Positions 8,480 through 17,430 of a stretch of 64,000 bases of DNA are shown piece by piece; within the stretch, counting starts at the first letter, position 1; each line of letters opens with the position of its first letter. The translations under genes were made by a program, and so were the position numbers. Source of the stretch: Carbonatibacter sp965199245 (lineage in GTDB: Bacteria > Pseudomonadota > Alphaproteobacteria > Kiloniellales > Kiloniellaceae). The notes beneath the pieces were generated by a model. That model was not told the origin of the DNA and searched no databases. It worked only from the letters and a program-made list of their open reading frames with translations. The stretch is taken from assembly GCA_965199245.1 (NCBI GenBank), contig CBDAQP010000001.1, positions 372,001-436,000 on the forward strand, written 5' to 3'.

Positions 8480-9217
8480 ATGACAGAACGCCGTCCCTTT
8501 GCAACCACTTCTCAGCTTGCCGATGCGCTCGGTGCGCACAAACCGGCACGCGGACAACGTATTGGGTTGTTGGGCGGGTCATTTAATCCCGCGCACCAGA
8601 CTCACCTAACGATAAGCCTTGAGGCCATGAAGCGATTGAAACTTGATGCGGTTTGGTGGCTCATTAGCCCGCAAAACCCACTCAAAAGAGGTCAAGACAC
8701 AGCCTCTCAAGAGATCAGAGTACGTCGCGCCACCACCCTGACAAAACAGCACAAAAATATCAGAATAACCTGCCTCGAATCTCTCCTTGGAACGCGCTAT
8801 AGCTGTCATAGCCTTGCGGCCTTGAAAAAACACTTTGTGCAGGTTCATTTCGTCTGGCTAATGGGCAGTGATAACCTGATCCAGCTGCCACACTGGCGCA
8901 GATGGACAGATATTTTTGCACAGATGCCAATTGCCGTTTTTGCCCGTCCCCCCTATAGTGTTCAAGCGATGAGGTGCAAGGCGGCACAGCGTTTTCGCCA
9001 AAACCGCCAACGCGGGGGGCGTCAGTTTTGCACGGCATCGCCGCCTGCATGGGTTTTCATTCACGCACAGGTGTCCCGCCAATCTTCAACTCAAATCCGT
9101 ATGCGGCAACCCTACTGGGCCAACAACGTCAGTTCACAGCCCATTTCAAAAAACAACTCTTCTCACACGACCTTTGAAAGAGGCCACCATGCAAAACCCC
9201 ACCAAGGTTCAAACTGA
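8480..9217 (+). CDS. nadD: Nicotinate-nucleotide adenylyltransferase
   Basis: Adenylates nicotinate mononucleotide in NAD synthesis. Motifs: RIGLLGGSFNPAH (nucleotidyltransferase GxFxPxH), LISPQNPLK, MGSDNLIQLPHWRRW and the late SSTQIR. The start at 8480 lies 7 nt after the proA stop; an alternative ATG at 8441 would overlap proA. After SSTQIR family members usually end within about ten residues, yet this frame runs on for about 37 residues to 9217, overlapping rsfS by 29 nt. Another frame would end at 9177, just before the rsfS ribosome-binding site, so a small indel near 9090-9110 is possible. Confidence 0.88.
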   Translation: MTERRPFATTSQLADALGAHKPARGQRIGLLGGSFNPAHQTHLTISLEAMKRLKLDAVWWLISPQNPLKRGQDTASQEIRVRRATTLTKQHKNIRITCLESLLGTRYSCHSLAALKKHFVQVHFVWLMGSDNLIQLPHWRRWTDIFAQMPIAVFARPPYSVQAMRCKAAQRFRQNRQRGGRQFCTASPPAWVFIHAQVSRQSSTQIRMRQPYWANNVSSQPISKNNSSHTTFERGHHAKPHQGSN

Positions 9218-9578
9218 TCCCCCTGATGAATTGGGCCAAAGTCGCCATATTTTGGGCGTCATCACAGAATCACTCGACAGTGACAAAGCCGATGATGTGA
9301 TCGTGATCGATCTTGCGGGGAAAACGGGTCTTGCCGATTTTATGGTCATTGCCAGTGGAACCTCATCGCGCCACGTCTCATCAATGTCTGACCATCTCTT
9401 ACGGTGTCTTAAAAATCAGGGTCTGAAGGGACTTTGTGCCGAAGGCGCGAAACGCGGGGATTGGGTTTTGGTTGATGCGGGTGATGTTATTGCCCATATC
9501 TTTCGCCCCGAAGTCCGCAGTTTTTACAACCTCGAAAAAATGTGGGCAACAGACTCAGTGCTGGAAAACAGACCCTAG
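9189..9578 (+). CDS. rsfS: Ribosome silencing factor RsfS (YbeB/Iojap)
   Basis: Binds ribosomal protein L14 (uL14) and blocks subunit joining in starvation. The 129-residue product shows DKADDVIVIDLAGKTGLADF, MVIASGTSSRHV and the conserved GDWVLVDAGDVIAHIF segment ending FYNLEKMW. The start at 9189 is chosen because GAAAGAGG lies 5-12 nt before it; a Met five codons upstream lacks a good site. The gene sits in the usual nadD-rsfS-rlmH order. Confidence 0.96.
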   Translation: MQNPTKVQTDPPDELGQSRHILGVITESLDSDKADDVIVIDLAGKTGLADFMVIASGTSSRHVSSMSDHLLRCLKNQGLKGLCAEGAKRGDWVLVDAGDVIAHIFRPEVRSFYNLEKMWATDSVLENRP

Positions 9579-9613
9579 AAAATATCCTTTTGTCGTGTGG
9601 AGAACAGAAAAAA

Positions 9614-10093
9614 ATGCAGTTCACACTCATTGCTGTCGGACGTGCCAAAACAGGCCCGGCAAAGGATATTTTTGAGTTCTATCAAAAACGACTGGAGGGC
9701 CTGCGCCGGACAACAGGCTGGTCGCTGACCCTCAAAGAAGTCGAGGAAAGAAAAAACCTGCCCACAGAACAGCTCAAAAAACGTGAGTCAGAACTTCTAC
9801 AGGCCGCCTGTCCGCCGGGTGCGTTGATTGTAGCACTTGATGAAACAGGAAAACAGATCACCAGCGCAGACTTTGCCAAACAGCTCCGCAGATGGCAGGA
9901 TACGCACGTCTCACAGCTCTGTTTTTTGATTGGCGGGGCAGATGGCCTAGACAAACACCTCAAAGAAAAAGCTGACTTCACGCTCTGTCTCGGGCGCATG
10001 ACCTGGCCGCATTTGCTTGTACGCGGACTACTCGCAGAACAGCTCTATCGCGCAGGTTGCCTCCTTTGCGGGCATCCTTATCATAAAAAATAA
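9614..10093 (+). CDS. rlmH: 23S rRNA (pseudouridine-1915 N3)-methyltransferase RlmH
   Basis: SPOUT-class methyltransferase acting on helix 69 of assembled 70S ribosomes. The 159-residue protein has ALDETGKQITSADFA, the SAM-binding loop FLIGGADGLD, and the C-terminal LLAEQLYRAGCLLCGHPYHK, which is the family signature. The start is set by the usual N-terminus MQFTLIAVGRAK and a GGAG 12 nt upstream; the longer frame from 9542 overlaps rsfS and is unlikely. Confidence 0.97.
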   Translation: MQFTLIAVGRAKTGPAKDIFEFYQKRLEGLRRTTGWSLTLKEVEERKNLPTEQLKKRESELLQAACPPGALIVALDETGKQITSADFAKQLRRWQDTHVSQLCFLIGGADGLDKHLKEKADFTLCLGRMTWPHLLVRGLLAEQLYRAGCLLCGHPYHKK

Positions 10094-10157
10094 GGGTTAC
10101 CTCCTACTCTTTTCATGACAACACTGTCTTCGCGCTCTAAAAGATACGGGTTCAAAA

Positions 10158-11747
10158 ATGTCTGACGCAATTTGGACGTCTTCTCCCCTTCCCTTTGTTC
10201 GCCGCAAAAGCAAACGCCCCTTGTTACTCTGCATTCTCGACGGGTGGGGGACACGTCAAAACACAGCCGATAATGCCATTGCCCGGGCGTCAACACCGCT
10301 GATGGATCACCTGCACAGAACCTTGCCCACAGCCTTACTGAAAACCTGCGGGCCTGATGTCGGCCTCCCCGAAGGACAGATGGGAAATTCAGAGGTCGGC
10401 CACATGAATATCGGGGCTGGGCGCGTCGTTCACCAAGACCTCCCACGAATCAAAGCCGCCATGACAGACGGCACATTCGAACAGCTTCCTGCTTTGCTCG
10501 ACACCCTAAACGCGCTCAAGAAAAACGGAGGCACAGCCCACATTCTAGGCCTTTTGTCCAAAGGGGGCGTTCACGGGCATATCGACCACACCCTCGCCCT
10601 CGTCCGCAAAATTGAGCGGGCTGGTGTAACAGTCAAAATTCACGGAATTTTGGATGGCAGAGACACCTCACCACAGGCCGGACTCGGCGACATGGCAACA
10701 TTTGAACAGGCACTGGGTGACAGCCCCAGGACCTGCATTGCAACGCTATCCGGTCGCTATTTTGCACTGGATCGCGACAATCGGTGGGAGCGGGTCAAGC
10801 GTGTCTTTGACGCCCTATGCAACGGAACAGCACCTGTTGCGGGTTCCCCCCTTTCTGCCATTGAAAATAGTTACGCCAATCGTATTTATGACGAATTTTT
10901 TGAACCTGTCACATTCGAGAATTATCGCGGAATGGACGATGGCGATGCGCTCATCATGACCAATTTCCGCACCGATCGTGCACGTGAAATTTTGGATGCC
11001 TTTCTCCTCCCCGGATTTGATGGCTTTGATGTGCAAAGGCGTCCCACGTTCTCGACAGCTTTAGGTATGGTGCGTTACTCGACAGAACTGGATCAGCACA
11101 TGCAGTGCCTTTTTGCGCCTCAGGTTCTCGATAATACGCTCGGAGCAATTGCCTCACGGAATGGCTTAAGTCAGTTTCGCATTGCAGAAACAGAAAAATA
11201 TCCTCATGTGACTTATTTTTTCAACGGCGGTGAAGAGTCGCCCTTCCCCGGTGAAACGCGGTGTCTTGTCCCCTCTCCCAAGGTCGCAACCTATGACCTC
11301 AAACCAGAAATGTCTGCATACGAAATCACAGAACAGCTCGTTACCGCCATTGACTCCGGGCGATATGATCTGCTGATCTGCAACTATGCCAACTGCGACA
11401 TGGTGGGACATACGGGCGCACTTGCCGCCGCGATCAAGGCGGCAGAAACACTTGACCGTTGCCTCATAAAAATCACCGCAGCTGTTCAAAGGGTCGGCGG
11501 CTCTGTAGTCATTACCGCCGATCATGGAAACGCGGAACAGATGCACGACGAAAAAACAGGCCAGCCCCATACAGCCCATACGCTCAACCCGGTTCCTGTC
11601 CTGCTTTTTAACGGGCCAGAAGTTTACGACAAGCTAAACAACGGACGCCTGGCTGATTTGGCCCCGTCGATTCTTGAATTACTCGACATCTCCCCTCCTC
11701 AGGACATGACGGGTCGCTCTCTCCTCAACAGGAAAATAAGGGCCTGA
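10158..11747 (+). CDS. gpmI: 2,3-bisphosphoglycerate-independent phosphoglycerate mutase
   Basis: Interconverts 3- and 2-phosphoglycerate in glycolysis using two manganese ions. The 529-residue length is normal. Metal ligands and nucleophile are visible: LLCILDGWG (Asp28) and GQMGNSEVGHMNIGAGR with phosphorylated Ser78; late motifs NYANCDMVGHTG and VITADHGNAEQM, then HTAHTLNPVP. The stop overlaps the next start (TGATG), indicating coupling with the envC-like gene. Confidence 0.98.
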   Translation: MSDAIWTSSPLPFVRRKSKRPLLLCILDGWGTRQNTADNAIARASTPLMDHLHRTLPTALLKTCGPDVGLPEGQMGNSEVGHMNIGAGRVVHQDLPRIKAAMTDGTFEQLPALLDTLNALKKNGGTAHILGLLSKGGVHGHIDHTLALVRKIERAGVTVKIHGILDGRDTSPQAGLGDMATFEQALGDSPRTCIATLSGRYFALDRDNRWERVKRVFDALCNGTAPVAGSPLSAIENSYANRIYDEFFEPVTFENYRGMDDGDALIMTNFRTDRAREILDAFLLPGFDGFDVQRRPTFSTALGMVRYSTELDQHMQCLFAPQVLDNTLGAIASRNGLSQFRIAETEKYPHVTYFFNGGEESPFPGETRCLVPSPKVATYDLKPEMSAYEITEQLVTAIDSGRYDLLICNYANCDMVGHTGALAAAIKAAETLDRCLIKITAAVQRVGGSVVITADHGNAEQMHDEKTGQPHTAHTLNPVPVLLFNGPEVYDKLNNGRLADLAPSILELLDISPPQDMTGRSLLNRKIRA

Positions 11748-12976
11748 TGAAAAGCGTCCCCTCACGAAAAAAACTCGGAACGGCCCTTGTTTTTTACGTT
11801 GTTTTTTGCACTCTTGCCTTGTGGGTTTCCTCTGTCACCCACGCACAAAAAATGCGCAAAGAAAGCGAACAGGAACTCAAGCGGATCGAACAACAGACCC
11901 GTGAGGACGATGCTGGAACGCGTAAGCTCGAAGCAAAAAACCGCCAAAACAGCTACGACATCAAAGGCGCAAGAGGGCAGCTCATCGCCGCCGCAAACAG
12001 CATCCGCAATTTAGAAGACAGACTGACACAGCTCGAACAAAACCTGTATCAACTGGAACAAGACGAACATAAAAAGGGCCTACGCCTTGAAAAAAATAGC
12101 CAAAAACTCGCCCGCATTCTCTCTGCGCTTCAGCGCATTGCTCTTCAACCACCCGAAGCCATCATCGCCGCACCCGGCAACCCATTGGACACCGTGCGCA
12201 GTGCGCTAGTACTGGAAACAGCCCTGCCCGGCATTGAACGACAGGTCAAGGCCCTCCGCCGTGAACTCACAACCTTTGCAGAGCTCAGACAGCGGATTAG
12301 CACAGACCGCGCAGAGCTTCTGACCACACGCCAGAATCTCAAAACCCAGCAGGGATCAATCCGTAAACTGCTCGCACGCAAAAAAGCTCAAGAGAAAAAA
12401 AACGCCGCAACGCTGAAGCAACGCCGCAACGCCGCAAAGGCCCTCGCAAAAAAAGCCAAAAACCTGCGTGACCTCCTCACCCGGCTCAAAGATACCGCCC
12501 CCCGCCCCAAACCACGCCCCAAAGAGCAAGGCACCCCCCCCCTGAACAAAAACCAGATTCGTGCTTTTCCAACCCGCACGACAGCCGCGCTTCTCAACCC
12601 GGTTCGCGGTTCTGTTACACAGAACTTTCAACAGTCCGACCAGATCAGTTTTCACGAAGGTATTGTCATTGTCACTCGAGCACGCGCACAGGTCGTTGCG
12701 CCCTATGATGGGCGCATTGTTTATACAGGCGATTTTAGAGGCTATGGAAAAATCATCATCATTGAACACAGTCAGAACGAAACAAAAAAATCAAAAAACA
12801 AGCGTGGCTATCATTCCTTGATTGCCGGTGTTGGCGAGATTGCCGTTTCTGAAAACCAGCTGGTTCTCGCCGGGGAACCTCTGGCTTGGATGAGTGATGC
12901 CCCCAAACCAGAAGTTTACTACGAACTACGCCAAGCAGGCCGTCCGATCAATCCACAACCCTGGCTGAAAAAGTAG
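11747..12976 (+). CDS. EnvC-like murein hydrolase activator (M23/LytM domain)
   Basis: Predicted secreted or membrane-anchored factor for cell separation. An N-terminal hydrophobic stretch (about residues 12-30) is followed by a long coiled coil (about residues 35-250, rich in Glu, Gln, Lys and Arg), a Pro/Lys linker, and a LytM domain from about residue 280. In the LytM domain the usual HxGxD zinc ligand is HEGIV, with Val in place of Asp, and the HxH motif reads YHSLI. It therefore probably activates amidases, as EnvC does, and does not cut peptidoglycan itself. The genes ctpA and the polysaccharide deacetylase follow in the standard alphaproteobacterial order. Confidence 0.9.
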   Translation: MKSVPSRKKLGTALVFYVVFCTLALWVSSVTHAQKMRKESEQELKRIEQQTREDDAGTRKLEAKNRQNSYDIKGARGQLIAAANSIRNLEDRLTQLEQNLYQLEQDEHKKGLRLEKNSQKLARILSALQRIALQPPEAIIAAPGNPLDTVRSALVLETALPGIERQVKALRRELTTFAELRQRISTDRAELLTTRQNLKTQQGSIRKLLARKKAQEKKNAATLKQRRNAAKALAKKAKNLRDLLTRLKDTAPRPKPRPKEQGTPPLNKNQIRAFPTRTTAALLNPVRGSVTQNFQQSDQISFHEGIVIVTRARAQVVAPYDGRIVYTGDFRGYGKIIIIEHSQNETKKSKNKRGYHSLIAGVGEIAVSENQLVLAGEPLAWMSDAPKPEVYYELRQAGRPINPQPWLKK

Positions 12977-13083
12977 CTTCACTCACGCCTTTTTTACAAG
13001 ACTTTCACTCAAAATCAGCTACACTGCTTCGCCGATTGGGCAATGCTCCTTAAACACAGATCACAAAACAAGGACGAGAAAGA

Positions 13084-14382
13084 ATGCACCTCGTACATGT
13101 TCTCACAATGCGTGCACTCGTTATGACGGGTATTTTACTGTTTATCTTTCCATCTGCACACGCCGAACCAGAAACAGCTGAGTCACGGCTCGAAACTTAC
13201 AATCAGCTCCAACTTTTTGGCGATGTCTTCAAAAAAATCAGGACGGACTACGTTGAATCTGTTTCAGACGAGGAACTGATTGAATTCGCCATTCAGGGCA
13301 TGTTGACCCAGCTTGACCCCCATTCCAGCTACCTCGACGAAGAGTCCTTTCGCGATATGCGTATGCAAACGCGGGGAACTTTTGGCGGATTGGGGATCGA
13401 AGTCACGATGGAAAATGGCTTGGTCAAAGTCGTCGCCCCAATCGATGATACTCCCGCAGACCGCGCAGGCATTATGGCTGGTGACTATATTACGCACCTT
13501 GATGGCGAGGCCGTGATGGGGCTTTCTCTCGATGAGGCCATTTCGCGGATGCGCGGTGAGATCGGCGCGGAAATTGTCATCACCGTTTCGCGCAAAGGAG
13601 CAGAAAAATCCTTTGATGTCACAATAAGGCGCGATGAAATCAAACTACGCTCTGTCCGCCATCGCACAGAAGGTTCCGTGGGCTATATCCGTATTTCTGC
13701 CTTTAACGAACAGACAACCCCCGGTTTGGAAAAGGCTGTGACGAAACTACGCGAAACACTCGGGGATAAGATGAAAGGACTGGTTTTAGACCTGCGCGTC
13801 AACCCCGGCGGTCTATTGACAGAGGCCATTTCTGTTTCTGATGCCTTTCTGGATCAAGGCGAAATCGTCTCCACGCGTGGACGCGATGGCACAGATGCTC
13901 AACGCTTTAACGCACGCAAAGGCGATTTGATTGACGGATTGCCTTTAGTCGTTCTGATTAACAGGGGATCAGCCTCTGCATCTGAAATTGTCGCAGGCGC
14001 ACTGCAAGATCACCGCCGCGCGGTGATTATGGGCACTAAATCTTTCGGCAAAGGCTCTGTTCAAACCATTATCCCCTTGCCAGGTCACGGGGCCATGCGT
14101 CTGACGACCAGCCGCTACTACACACCATCTGGTCGTTCCATCCAGGCCGAAGGCATTTCACCTGATATTGTTGTTGAACCCGCCCGTATTGAAACACTCT
14201 CAACGGGCAAGGGTCGTCGCGAAGCCGACCTGAGAGGAGCCTTGAAAAACAAAGGCGGAACCAACGGTGATAGTCCCGAAACAGAAACGGAAAAAACAAA
14301 AGAGAAACGCCCTACAGACTATCTGCTTGACCGCGCTCTTGACCTTATTCAAGGCATTTCACTTTTCCAGTTGCGACAGTAA
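13084..14382 (+). CDS. ctpA: C-terminal processing peptidase (S41 family)
   Basis: Periplasmic serine protease of 432 residues. A signal peptide covers about residues 1-27 (ending SAHA). A PDZ domain follows (about 95-175; RGTFGGLGIEV). The catalytic pair is Ser298 in RGSASASEIVAGAL and Lys323 in KSFGKGSVQT, which is the family arrangement. Family members trim envelope proteins and hydrolases. It begins 107 nt after the envC-like gene, so it may have its own promoter. The C-terminal tail is Lys/Glu-rich. Confidence 0.96.
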   Translation: MHLVHVLTMRALVMTGILLFIFPSAHAEPETAESRLETYNQLQLFGDVFKKIRTDYVESVSDEELIEFAIQGMLTQLDPHSSYLDEESFRDMRMQTRGTFGGLGIEVTMENGLVKVVAPIDDTPADRAGIMAGDYITHLDGEAVMGLSLDEAISRMRGEIGAEIVITVSRKGAEKSFDVTIRRDEIKLRSVRHRTEGSVGYIRISAFNEQTTPGLEKAVTKLRETLGDKMKGLVLDLRVNPGGLLTEAISVSDAFLDQGEIVSTRGRDGTDAQRFNARKGDLIDGLPLVVLINRGSASASEIVAGALQDHRRAVIMGTKSFGKGSVQTIIPLPGHGAMRLTTSRYYTPSGRSIQAEGISPDIVVEPARIETLSTGKGRREADLRGALKNKGGTNGDSPETETEKTKEKRPTDYLLDRALDLIQGISLFQLRQ

Positions 14383-14477
14383 CATTTTTTGCTCAAGGTG
14401 TTCACTTTCATGGCGTTGTATAAAACTGATGCACCATCACGAAAAAGAGGCTCACGCCTCACAAGAGGCAAAGAAAA

Positions 14478-15602
14478 GTGAACTGGAAAAAGACGATTTT
14501 GATCGTTCTCTGGGGTCTGTTTGCTCTCTTGGTCGGGGGCGCAGCCTTTTTGGTGATGACCTCACCAGACAGAGAACTCCCTTACGTCTATGTCCCTGAG
14601 GCAGAGCCAGATTCCAAAATTAAAGCAAACCTCACACTTACCCCCATTCAGGCTGAAAGCCCGCCTCCTCAACCTGAAAAAACACCCAAAATCCAGCCAC
14701 CTGTGACACTCGAAACCAACGAAAAATCCACCGCCGCCGCCCAAAAAAAACCAGAAGGCAAATCCCCACAGGATAAAAAACCAGAAAAAAAATCTAAAGA
14801 GAACAAACACCCCATAGAAAAAAAAGAAAAAACTCCCTCTGTGTCTCAAACACCCAAGAAGCCCCCCCGAAAAGACACGCGCCCAGCCTGGCAAATTTAT
14901 GCGTCAAAAATCCCATACGATCGTAATAAACCCCGCATCGCGATCGTCGTGTCCGGTTTAGGACTTTCACAAGCCGCCACCAATGCCGCGATTAAACAGT
15001 TACCGGCAAGTGTTAATCTGTCTTTTAGTCCCTATACCCGACAGCTTGAAAATTGGGTGTCTCTCTCACGTTCTTTTGACCATGAAACATTAATCGACCT
15101 TCCACTTGAACCGATTGATTATCCCCAAAATGACCCGGGGCCACGGACTTTGATCAGTGCGACCGATACTCAAACCAATATCAAAAATCTAAACTGGATT
15201 ACGGGACGAAGCGATGGAATCATCGGCCTGACCGCCTTTATGGGGGATCGTTTTGTCACCTCAACGTCGCAAATGGAAGCACTCTTCACAGCACTCCGCG
15301 CCAAGGGACTAGCCTTTTTAGACAACGGCCTCACCGCGCGGAGTCTCACTTCTTCTATTGCCCCGACCCATCAGGTTCCCTATGCCGTCGCCAGTAGTGT
15401 TATTGATAATACGCAACTCAGCCGTGTCGTCATTGATTCAAAACTGGCCCAAATTGAACGGCTGGCCATAAAAAATGGTCGTGTTGTTGCATTGGGTCGC
15501 CCCTATCCCGTGACGCTAGAACGCCTGTCCAACTGGGCGAATGAGCTGACAGAACGCGGACTGCAACTTGTGCCGCTGTCCGCCGTACTCGAAACACCGT
15601 GA
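14478..15602 (+). CDS. Divergent polysaccharide deacetylase family protein (YibQ-like)
   Basis: The product has one N-terminal membrane helix (about residues 5-26), a low-complexity Pro/Lys/Glu region to about residue 135, and a C-terminal divergent polysaccharide deacetylase fold with PRIAIVVSGLGLS, LPASVNLSFSPYTR and GLAFLDNGLTARS. The family is predicted to act on envelope glycans; no activity is established. GTG is the start, preceded by AAGAAAAG. It lies between ctpA and rppH as in most Alphaproteobacteria. Confidence 0.9.
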   Translation: MNWKKTILIVLWGLFALLVGGAAFLVMTSPDRELPYVYVPEAEPDSKIKANLTLTPIQAESPPPQPEKTPKIQPPVTLETNEKSTAAAQKKPEGKSPQDKKPEKKSKENKHPIEKKEKTPSVSQTPKKPPRKDTRPAWQIYASKIPYDRNKPRIAIVVSGLGLSQAATNAAIKQLPASVNLSFSPYTRQLENWVSLSRSFDHETLIDLPLEPIDYPQNDPGPRTLISATDTQTNIKNLNWITGRSDGIIGLTAFMGDRFVTSTSQMEALFTALRAKGLAFLDNGLTARSLTSSIAPTHQVPYAVASSVIDNTQLSRVVIDSKLAQIERLAIKNGRVVALGRPYPVTLERLSNWANELTERGLQLVPLSAVLETP

Positions 15603-15618
15603 GGCCTTGGATCACAAA

Positions 15619-16152
15619 ATGAAAAAACCTGACAAGTATCGCCGCTGTGTTGGTATCTTGCTCCTCAACCGCGCAGGACAGGTCTTTGTCGCTCAGCGCA
15701 TTGATACCCCCGGACAGGCTTGGCAAATGCCACAAGGCGGCGTGGACAAAGGCGAAGACCTGCTCTGTGCAGCAAAACGCGAACTTTTCGAAGAAACCTC
15801 TATTCATCAGGTCTCTCTCCTCGCAGAAAGCGCAAGCTGGCACAGATACGACCTCCCGGTTGATCTCATCTCAAAGGTTTGGAAAGGCCGCTTTCGCGGT
15901 CAAGAACAAAAATGGTTCGCCTTTCGTTTTGAGGGGCAAGATAGCGAGATCAACATTGCAACCCCCAAACCGGAATTTTCAGACTGGACATGGGTTGACG
16001 CCCATCGCGTCCCTGACCTGATCGTCCCCTTTAAAAGAGAACTCTATCAAAAAGTCATCGACGAATTTAAACCTTACTGCATTCCTCTGCCTAAGACCAA
16101 AACAGAAACTCAAATCAAAAACAAGACACTTTATCGAGAGAGGAGGCTGTGA
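15619..16152 (+). CDS. rppH: RNA pyrophosphohydrolase (Nudix)
   Basis: Removes pyrophosphate from 5'-triphosphate RNA ends and starts mRNA decay. The Nudix box spans GGVDKGEDLL and AAKRELFEETSI; the usual Gly near its end is Ser here. The N-terminal YRRCVGILLLN and substrate segment AWQMPQGG are typical of RppH. The start at 15619 follows GAGG at the end of the preceding gene; the longer frame from 15568 overlaps that gene. The stop overlaps the next start. Confidence 0.94.
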   Translation: MKKPDKYRRCVGILLLNRAGQVFVAQRIDTPGQAWQMPQGGVDKGEDLLCAAKRELFEETSIHQVSLLAESASWHRYDLPVDLISKVWKGRFRGQEQKWFAFRFEGQDSEINIATPKPEFSDWTWVDAHRVPDLIVPFKRELYQKVIDEFKPYCIPLPKTKTETQIKNKTLYRERRL

Positions 16153-16469
16153 TGATTGTTTTGCGCGGGTTGGGGGTTTTGTTCCTGATTTTGGCACTCG
16201 GCGGTCTTGTTCACGGTCTTGTGCAGGGAGAATTTGTAACCTTGGGAGAATTATGGTTCCACATGAATCGCTTTTCTCTCAATTTGGTGCAAGCGGTAAT
16301 TGAACGCTATATCGTGACTGAACTTTGGGATTTTGTGTTGGCACCGCTTTTGCGTGTTCCCTTCGCTGGTGTTGCAGGAGTTCTGGGGGCTATGTTGTTT
16401 TTGTCCGTTCGCCGCCGCCGCAGAGGGAACGCCCGTAACCCCACAAGGCGGGGTCGGGGGGGGAAATAA
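16152..16469 (+). CDS. Small membrane protein, unknown function
   Basis: A 105-residue product with two hydrophobic segments (about residues 2-25 and 60-85) and an Arg-rich tail. It starts within the rppH stop codon, with AGAGGAGG 7 nt before the ATG, so translation looks real; a GTG one codon earlier is the alternative. Its last 80 nt overlap the convergent epimerase gene. I do not recognise a family. Confidence 0.6.
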   Translation: MIVLRGLGVLFLILALGGLVHGLVQGEFVTLGELWFHMNRFSLNLVQAVIERYIVTELWDFVLAPLLRVPFAGVAGVLGAMLFLSVRRRRRGNARNPTRRGRGGK

Positions 16470-17427
16470 GGCTGCCATCAAAGTGCAAAGGCGGGTTGCG
16501 ATCTTCGCATAGGAGCAAGGGGCCATCAAGGTCAACATAATCTGCCGCCTGCGCCACCAACAGAGCGGGAACCATGGAAAGAGACGTCCCCAACATACAG
16601 CCCATCATCACATCGAAACCTGCCTCACGCGCCGCGCGTTGCAGGTATAGAGCTTCGGTCAAACCTCCGGTTTTATCCAGTTTAATATTCACCGCATCAT
16701 AGAGCGGGCGCAACCGCTCAAGGTCAGCGCGGGTGTGCAGGCTTTCATCCGCACAGACGGAAATGGGACGCGGCAGTGTGGCAAGGGCCTGATCGCCATC
16801 AACAGGCAAGGGCTGCTCGACCAAGGCAACACCTGCCTCAACACAGGCGGTCATATTGACGTGATAGATTTCTGTCGACCAGGCTTCGTTGGCATCAACA
16901 ATCAGTGTACTGTCTGGCGCACCCGCCCGCACCGCACGGATACGTTGATCATCGCCTGCACCACCCAGTTTTACCTTGAGCAAGGGACGATGAGCGGCCT
17001 GTCGGGCAGCACCGTGCATGGATTCTGGCGTGCCGAGGCTGAGGGTATAGGCCGTCAGGCAAGAGTCCAGTGTGGGACAACCTGTCATGTCCTGAACAGA
17101 GCAACCCGTTTGACCGGCCTCCCAGTCCCATAGAGCGCAATCAATGGCATTACGCGCAGCACCCGCAGGCAAGAGATTTTGCAGGCCCTGGCGATCCAGC
17201 TCACCCCATTCAAAGGCTGGGCGTAGCCCCTCAATCGCCGCTTGGACGCTCTCGACCGTTTCCCCATAACGCGCGTAAGGGACGCATTCGCCCCGCGCGA
17301 CCACCGTCCCATCAGACAGACTAACCGTCACTACGACAATTTCTGTCCGACTGCCGCGCGAAATTGTGAACTGCTCCGCAAGGGCAAAGCGTTCAACGTC
17401 AACATTCATTGTGCGATGAACAGCCAT
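16390..17427 (-). CDS. dgcA: Enolase-superfamily dipeptide epimerase / N-acetyl-D-glutamate racemase (DgcA-like)
   Basis: Muconate-lactonising-enzyme type enolase-superfamily protein of 345 residues. The catalytic lysines are Lys151 and Lys153 (LLKVKLGG) and Lys249 (NIKLDKTGG); magnesium ligands are Asp178 (VDANEAW), Glu204 (EQPLP) and Asp227 (CADESL). On sequence alone it would be called an L-Ala-D/L-Glu epimerase. Because a DUF1611 (DgcN-like) gene is only 3 nt upstream, racemising N-acetyl-D-glutamate in the DgcN-DgcA pathway is more likely. Downstream neighbour is convergent. The real substrate needs assay. Confidence 0.85.
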   Translation of the reverse strand: MAVHRTMNVDVERFALAEQFTISRGSRTEIVVVTVSLSDGTVVARGECVPYARYGETVESVQAAIEGLRPAFEWGELDRQGLQNLLPAGAARNAIDCALWDWEAGQTGCSVQDMTGCPTLDSCLTAYTLSLGTPESMHGAARQAAHRPLLKVKLGGAGDDQRIRAVRAGAPDSTLIVDANEAWSTEIYHVNMTACVEAGVALVEQPLPVDGDQALATLPRPISVCADESLHTRADLERLRPLYDAVNIKLDKTGGLTEALYLQRAAREAGFDVMMGCMLGTSLSMVPALLVAQAADYVDLDGPLLLCEDRNPPLHFDGSLISPPDPALWGYGRSLCGGGERTKTT

Positions 17428-17430
17428 ACT

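Noticed and set aside
14562..14894. A Phe/Gly-rich minus-strand frame inside the deacetylase gene
   Set aside because: It is the antisense of the Lys/Pro-rich linker and only looks membrane-like for that reason.
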